Assembly (NCBI GenBank): GCA_009779395.1
Contig: WREJ01000049.1
Location: forward strand, 1 to 7,744
Length of the DNA stretch: 7,744 nt
Source: Coriobacteriia bacterium
GTDB lineage: Bacteria; Actinomycetota; Coriobacteriia; WRKU01; WQUG01
Direction of reading: 5' to 3'
In this document: one piece after another, positions 5,548 to 7,744 of the stretch
Numbering within the stretch: the first letter of the stretch is position 1
How the letters are laid out: each line of letters opens with the position of its first letter
The notes under the pieces: generated by a model
Told to the model about the DNA's origin: nothing
The model's database searches: none
The model's input: only the letters and a program-made list of their open reading frames with translations
Made by a program: the position numbers and the translations under genes

Positions 5548-7041
5548 CTATTTCGCGACCAATTGCGGACCCTGCGGAGTGTCTTTGACCTCGAAACCCA
5601 AGGCGTCCAGTTCGTCACGAATCTGGTCAGCGCGCGCCCAATCCTTTGCCGCACGCGCATCACCACGCTGTTGCAACAAAGCCTCTGCCTGCGGACTTAT
5701 GGCAATCGCTGCAGTCGGTGCAAGCACTATCCCCAGCACGCCAAATAGCTGTACCAGAGTGTCATAGGCACTACGCAAAGCAAGGATTTCATCCTCATCA
5801 AGAGTCGGTCCATCCCCTGTTGCGCCGTCTGGACGCGCAGCATCTGCGCCGGTTGCCTGATCCAAAAAGCTGTTCATCTGGCGAATCAGGTCAAACAGAC
5901 AGGCAACAGCACCTGCCGTGTTAAAGTCATCGTTCATTTCTGCGCGAAACTCGCTGTTTGCCTTGACGTATGCGGACTGCAAAAGGGTCGAGGACGGCGT
6001 AGGAAACATCTGACGAGTACGTTTGCGCCAGGTCGCTGGATTACGTGCTCGCTCAAGGGTAGAGGCAGCACGGTCTATCAGCGTTTGGATGCGATGCAAA
6101 CTCGTAGCCGCCTCGTGCAGGCGCGTATCCGAAAAATCGAGGGGACTACGATAGTGCGTTTGCAGCATCAGCAGGCGAATGACGTTGGGCTCAAAGTCTT
6201 TCAGCAGGTCGTGCAGCAGCATAAAGTTGCCCAGTGACTTGCTCATCTTTTCACCCGAAGTTTGCAGCATGCCACCGTGCATCCAGTAGTGCGCCATTGG
6301 CGTGCCCGTCGCAGCCTCGGTCTGGGCGATTTCGTTTTCATGATGAGGAAAGACCAGGTCAACGCCCCCACCATGAATGTCAAAGGGAATGCCCAACTCT
6401 GCGTCACTCATCGCGCTGCATTCGATATGCCAGCCAGGACGACCAGCACCCCAGGGACTGTCCCACGAGGGCTCGCCTGGTTTGGCAGCTTTCCACAGCG
6501 CAAAATCAAGCGGGTCACGTTTGCTGTCATCAATATCTTTGCGCACGCCATGCAGCAGGTCATCAACGTCACGCCCCGACAATTTGCCGTACTGCGCAAA
6601 CGAGCGCACGGCAAAATACACATCACCCTGGTCTGTCTCATAGGCATGATTTGATTCAATCAGCTGCTGGATAAGACTGACCATTTCTGGAATCATCTGT
6701 GTTGCTTTGGGGCGCACATCAGGGTCTTGAACACCCACCGCCCGCATCTCGGCAATAAAGGCGTCGGTGTAGAACTGCGCGACATCCTCTGGACTGCGCT
6801 CTTCCTGAGCCGCCCGTGCAATAATCTTGTCATCGACGTCGGTAATATTTTGCACAAAAGTCACGTCAAAGCCACTGTAGGCAAGGTAGCGACGAATCAC
6901 ATCAAAGGACAGAAAGGTACGCGCATTGCCCACGTGAATGTAGTTATACACCGTCGGTCCACATACGTACATGCTGACTTTGCCCGGGATTTTTGGCTCG
7001 AAGGGCTCTTTTTGACGTGTTAAAGTGTTGTAAATTTTCAT
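5548..7041 (-). CDS. cysS: Cysteinyl-tRNA synthetase
   Basis: This cytoplasmic class I enzyme charges tRNA-Cys with cysteine using ATP. The 497-residue protein is of normal length. It shows MYVCGPTVYNYIHVGNAR (24-41) with the HIGH-type signature HVGN at 36-39, and the KMSKS signature at 265-269. The zinc ligands are C27, C208 (GWHIEC), H233 and E237 (FPHHENE), matching the positions known in E. coli. The anticodon-binding helical C-terminus ends with RADQIRDELDALGFEVKDTPQG. The frame continues 38 codons upstream, but homology starts at MKIYNTLTRQK, giving ATG 7041. No Shine-Dalgarno precedes it; instead a -10 box lies 7 bases upstream, so translation is probably leaderless. rlmB follows 13 bases downstream. 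Confidence 0.97.
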   Translation of the reverse strand: MKIYNTLTRQKEPFEPKIPGKVSMYVCGPTVYNYIHVGNARTFLSFDVIRRYLAYSGFDVTFVQNITDVDDKIIARAAQEERSPEDVAQFYTDAFIAEMRAVGVQDPDVRPKATQMIPEMVSLIQQLIESNHAYETDQGDVYFAVRSFAQYGKLSGRDVDDLLHGVRKDIDDSKRDPLDFALWKAAKPGEPSWDSPWGAGRPGWHIECSAMSDAELGIPFDIHGGGVDLVFPHHENEIAQTEAATGTPMAHYWMHGGMLQTSGEKMSKSLGNFMLLHDLLKDFEPNVIRLLMLQTHYRSPLDFSDTRLHEAATSLHRIQTLIDRAASTLERARNPATWRKRTRQMFPTPSSTLLQSAYVKANSEFRAEMNDDFNTAGAVACLFDLIRQMNSFLDQATGADAARPDGATGDGPTLDEDEILALRSAYDTLVQLFGVLGIVLAPTAAIAISPQAEALLQQRGDARAAKDWARADQIRDELDALGFEVKDTPQGPQLVAK

Positions 7042-7048
7042 GAGGTAA

Positions 7049-7057
7049 ATTATAGCA
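7049..7057 (-). promoter_or_regulatory. Extended -10 promoter of cysS-rlmB (leaderless)
   Basis: Read on the minus strand the sequence is TGC-TATAAT, a perfect extended -10 element. No good -35 box is visible at 16-18 bases, as is common with extended -10 promoters. Seven bases (TTACCTC) separate the box from the cysS ATG, so the start point should fall on or next to the A of the start codon. Confidence 0.7.
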
Positions 7058-7084
7058 GGGACAGGGCGCACCAGGCGCGCGTCC

Positions 7085-7113
7085 TTGAACATCTGTAGCT
7101 CATGGGCTACAAT
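7085..7113 (+). promoter_or_regulatory. Promoter and palindromic operator of the higBA locus
   Basis: TTGAAC (7085-7090) and TACAAT (7108-7113) are separated by exactly 17 bases. Between and across the -10 box lies the palindrome TGTAGC-tcatgg-GCTACA (7094-7111), with 6-base perfect arms, a fitting site for autorepression by the HTH antitoxin encoded downstream. The -10 box ends six bases before the ATG at 7120, so the transcript should begin at or next to that codon. Confidence 0.7.
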
Positions 7114-7119
7114 AGGTGC

Positions 7120-7242
7120 ATGGAACACCGCTACCTTACAGACCAGACCGAACAATTTGCCGACTGGTTGCGCGGCTTAAAGGACAAAAAGGCACGTGCA
7201 TTGATGGAAAAACTACGAGAGGAACAGCAACATGACTGTTAA
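7120..7242 (+). pseudogene. higB: HigB/RelE-type toxin remnant, internally deleted
   Basis: This 40-codon frame encodes MEHRYLTDQTEQFADWLRGL followed by KDKKARALMEKLREEQQHDC. The first part matches the N-terminus of the HigB-like (RelE/ParE superfamily) addiction-module killer proteins, in which F-x-x-W-L-x-x-L-K-D is typical. Those toxins are about 100 residues long; here the beta-sheet core and the C-terminal active-site residues are missing. The end of the frame still overlaps the antitoxin start by 11 bases, as in intact operons, so the loss looks like an in-frame internal deletion rather than a nonsense mutation or frameshift. The KKARAL segment could mark the junction. It cannot be an active mRNA interferase. 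Whether the small protein is made or binds the antitoxin is unknown. Confidence 0.7.
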
Positions 7243-7549
7243 GCTAACAAGATTTGATACCTCTGAATATCTTGAAACAGAGGAAGACATTGCTGCGTAC
7301 CTTGACGTAGTTTTAGCAGATAACGACCCCCAAATGCTTAACGTTGCACTGGGAAATATTGCTCGTGCTCGTGGCATGACCGAAATTGCAAAACGTGCGG
7401 GAGTATCGCGCGAAAGTTTGTATCGTTCCCTGTCGGCAGAGGGCAATCCATCAGCTGCTACTTTACTCAAGATTGTCAGTGCACTTGGCATTCAGCTACA
7501 TGCAACACCTGCTAATACTGACAATCAAGACGTAGCCCTTGCTCTTTGA
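7232..7549 (+). CDS. higA: HigA-type addiction-module antitoxin, HTH DNA-binding protein
   Basis: The 105-residue protein matches the putative addiction-module antidote family: an N-terminal segment, TRFDTSEYLETEEDIAAYLDVVLAD (6-30), then an Xre-like helix-turn-helix, GMTEIAKRAGVSRESLYRSLS (48-68), and SAATLLKIVSALGIQLHA (74-91). In such systems the antitoxin neutralises the ribosome-dependent mRNA interferase and represses the operon by binding a palindrome at the promoter; a suitable palindrome is present at 7094-7111. GAGAGG (7217-7222), 9 bases before the ATG, is a strong ribosome binding site and lies inside the toxin remnant. The partner toxin is truncated, so this is effectively an orphan antitoxin that may persist as a regulator or as protection against related toxins. 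A terminator hairpin follows at 7594. Confidence 0.9.
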   Translation: MTVKLTRFDTSEYLETEEDIAAYLDVVLADNDPQMLNVALGNIARARGMTEIAKRAGVSRESLYRSLSAEGNPSAATLLKIVSALGIQLHATPANTDNQDVALAL

Positions 7550-7593
7550 TCTTTTTGCTAATCCCATGAGGCTATAGTATTCTTTGCCAATTG

Positions 7594-7625
7594 AAGAGGG
7601 CGCGCCGGAAGGCGCGCCCCTCTTT
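7594..7625 (+). terminator. Intrinsic terminator after higA
   Basis: AAGAGGGCGCGCC (7594-7606) pairs with GGCGCGCCCCTCTT (7611-7624) around a GGAA tetraloop, with one bulged C, followed by TTTGTGT. The GC-rich stem is strong and the U-tract is short. Confidence 0.8.
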
Positions 7626-7744
7626 GTGTCAGTAACTCAAAACTTCCACCTCGTCACCCCAGGCTCTGACCTGGGGTCTCTGCACAAGGTGTATGTTAGT
7701 GCGTCAACAACTCAAAACTGTCACCCCGTCACCCCAGACTTGAT
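7626..7744. repeat. Two head-to-tail copies of an intergenic palindromic repeat
   Basis: The segment at 7626-7666 recurs at 7701-7741 with a period of 75 bases and about 80% identity by eye (shared ACTCAAAACT and CGTCACCCCAG). The first copy carries the hairpin ACCCCAGG (7656-7663) / CCTGGGGT (7670-7677) with loop CTCTGA. The second contains the tandem octamer GTCACCCC twice (7720-7735) and is cut by the window edge. Repeats of the CACCCCAG...CTGGGGT kind are scattered through the intergenic regions of many bacterial genomes. No gene is seen here. Confidence 0.7.

Noticed and set aside
5535..5666. Upstream start for rlmB inside cysS
   Set aside because: The added 44 residues are Arg-rich and unlike the family; MRIEGRNAVLEAL is the canonical start and has an AGG before it.
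6262..6654. Plus-strand open frames of 88-146 codons antisense to cysS
   Set aside because: They are shadow frames of a clearly conserved gene, mutually overlapping, with no family resemblance.
7069..7081. CACCAGGCGCGCG in the cysS-higBA gap matches, inverted, the outer right arm of the 3720-3826 hairpin
   Set aside because: A single 13-base match between two GC-rich sites in 7.7 kb is within chance expectation and does not extend further.
7042..7155. Upstream start for cysS overlapping the toxin remnant
   Set aside because: CysS proteins begin with MKIYNT-like sequence; the 38 extra residues would cross the promoter and are not conserved in type.
7626..7744. CRISPR-like array
   Set aside because: Only two imperfect copies are seen, the similarity covers most of the unit rather than short repeats with unique spacers, and no cas gene is present.

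Overview
This is an ordinary bacterial chromosomal segment of roughly half G+C, dominated by housekeeping genes. The organism is probably an anaerobe. Evidence for this is a two-cluster ferredoxin-like DUF362 protein, an iron-sulfur-flavoprotein-like reductase and an ApgM-type enzyme. From remembered protein resemblance, the cysteinyl-tRNA synthetase and DUF362 proteins look most like those of the Coriobacteriia (anaerobic Actinomycetota). That assignment is inference; no rRNA or other marker is present.

Left part (9-3691, plus strand): three genes run in one direction with short gaps of 35 and 21 bases, probably as one operon. They are a DUF362 protein with two [4Fe-4S] motifs behind a long Ala/Pro-rich N-terminal segment (its true start may lie outside the window), the 16S rRNA methyltransferase RsmI, and an ApgM-family enzyme. 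The last is conventionally called cofactor-independent phosphoglycerate mutase, but it resembles the bacterial subfamily proposed to be a homoserine kinase. The operon ends at a very long imperfect hairpin (3720-3826). This hairpin also lies just beyond the end of the convergent gene on the other strand, so it probably acts in both directions.

Middle and right part (minus strand): cysS (7041 to 5548) and the 23S rRNA 2'-O-methyltransferase rlmB (5534 to 4776) are 13 bases apart and form an operon. A hairpin overlapping the rlmB stop codon shares its core with the long hairpin after the left operon, so a dispersed intergenic element may be present. After a 316-base gap holding hairpins, a good promoter and a dyad over its -10 box, a separate minus-strand gene encodes a small flavodoxin-fold iron-sulfur-flavoprotein-like reductase (4459 to 3833).

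Right end: cysS is divergent from a HigBA-type toxin-antitoxin locus. The toxin gene is reduced to a 40-codon remnant that looks like an in-frame internal deletion, while the antitoxin gene, its ribosome binding site, the promoter and a palindromic operator all look intact. On both sides of this divergent region the -10 box sits only 6-7 bases before the ATG, so both mRNAs should be leaderless. The window closes with a terminator hairpin and two head-to-tail copies of a GTCACCCC-containing palindromic intergenic repeat, the second cut by the window edge.

I see no clearly new multi-gene system. The points most worth a second look are the divergent leaderless promoters with the deleted toxin, the shared hairpin element, and the true function of the ApgM-like enzyme.
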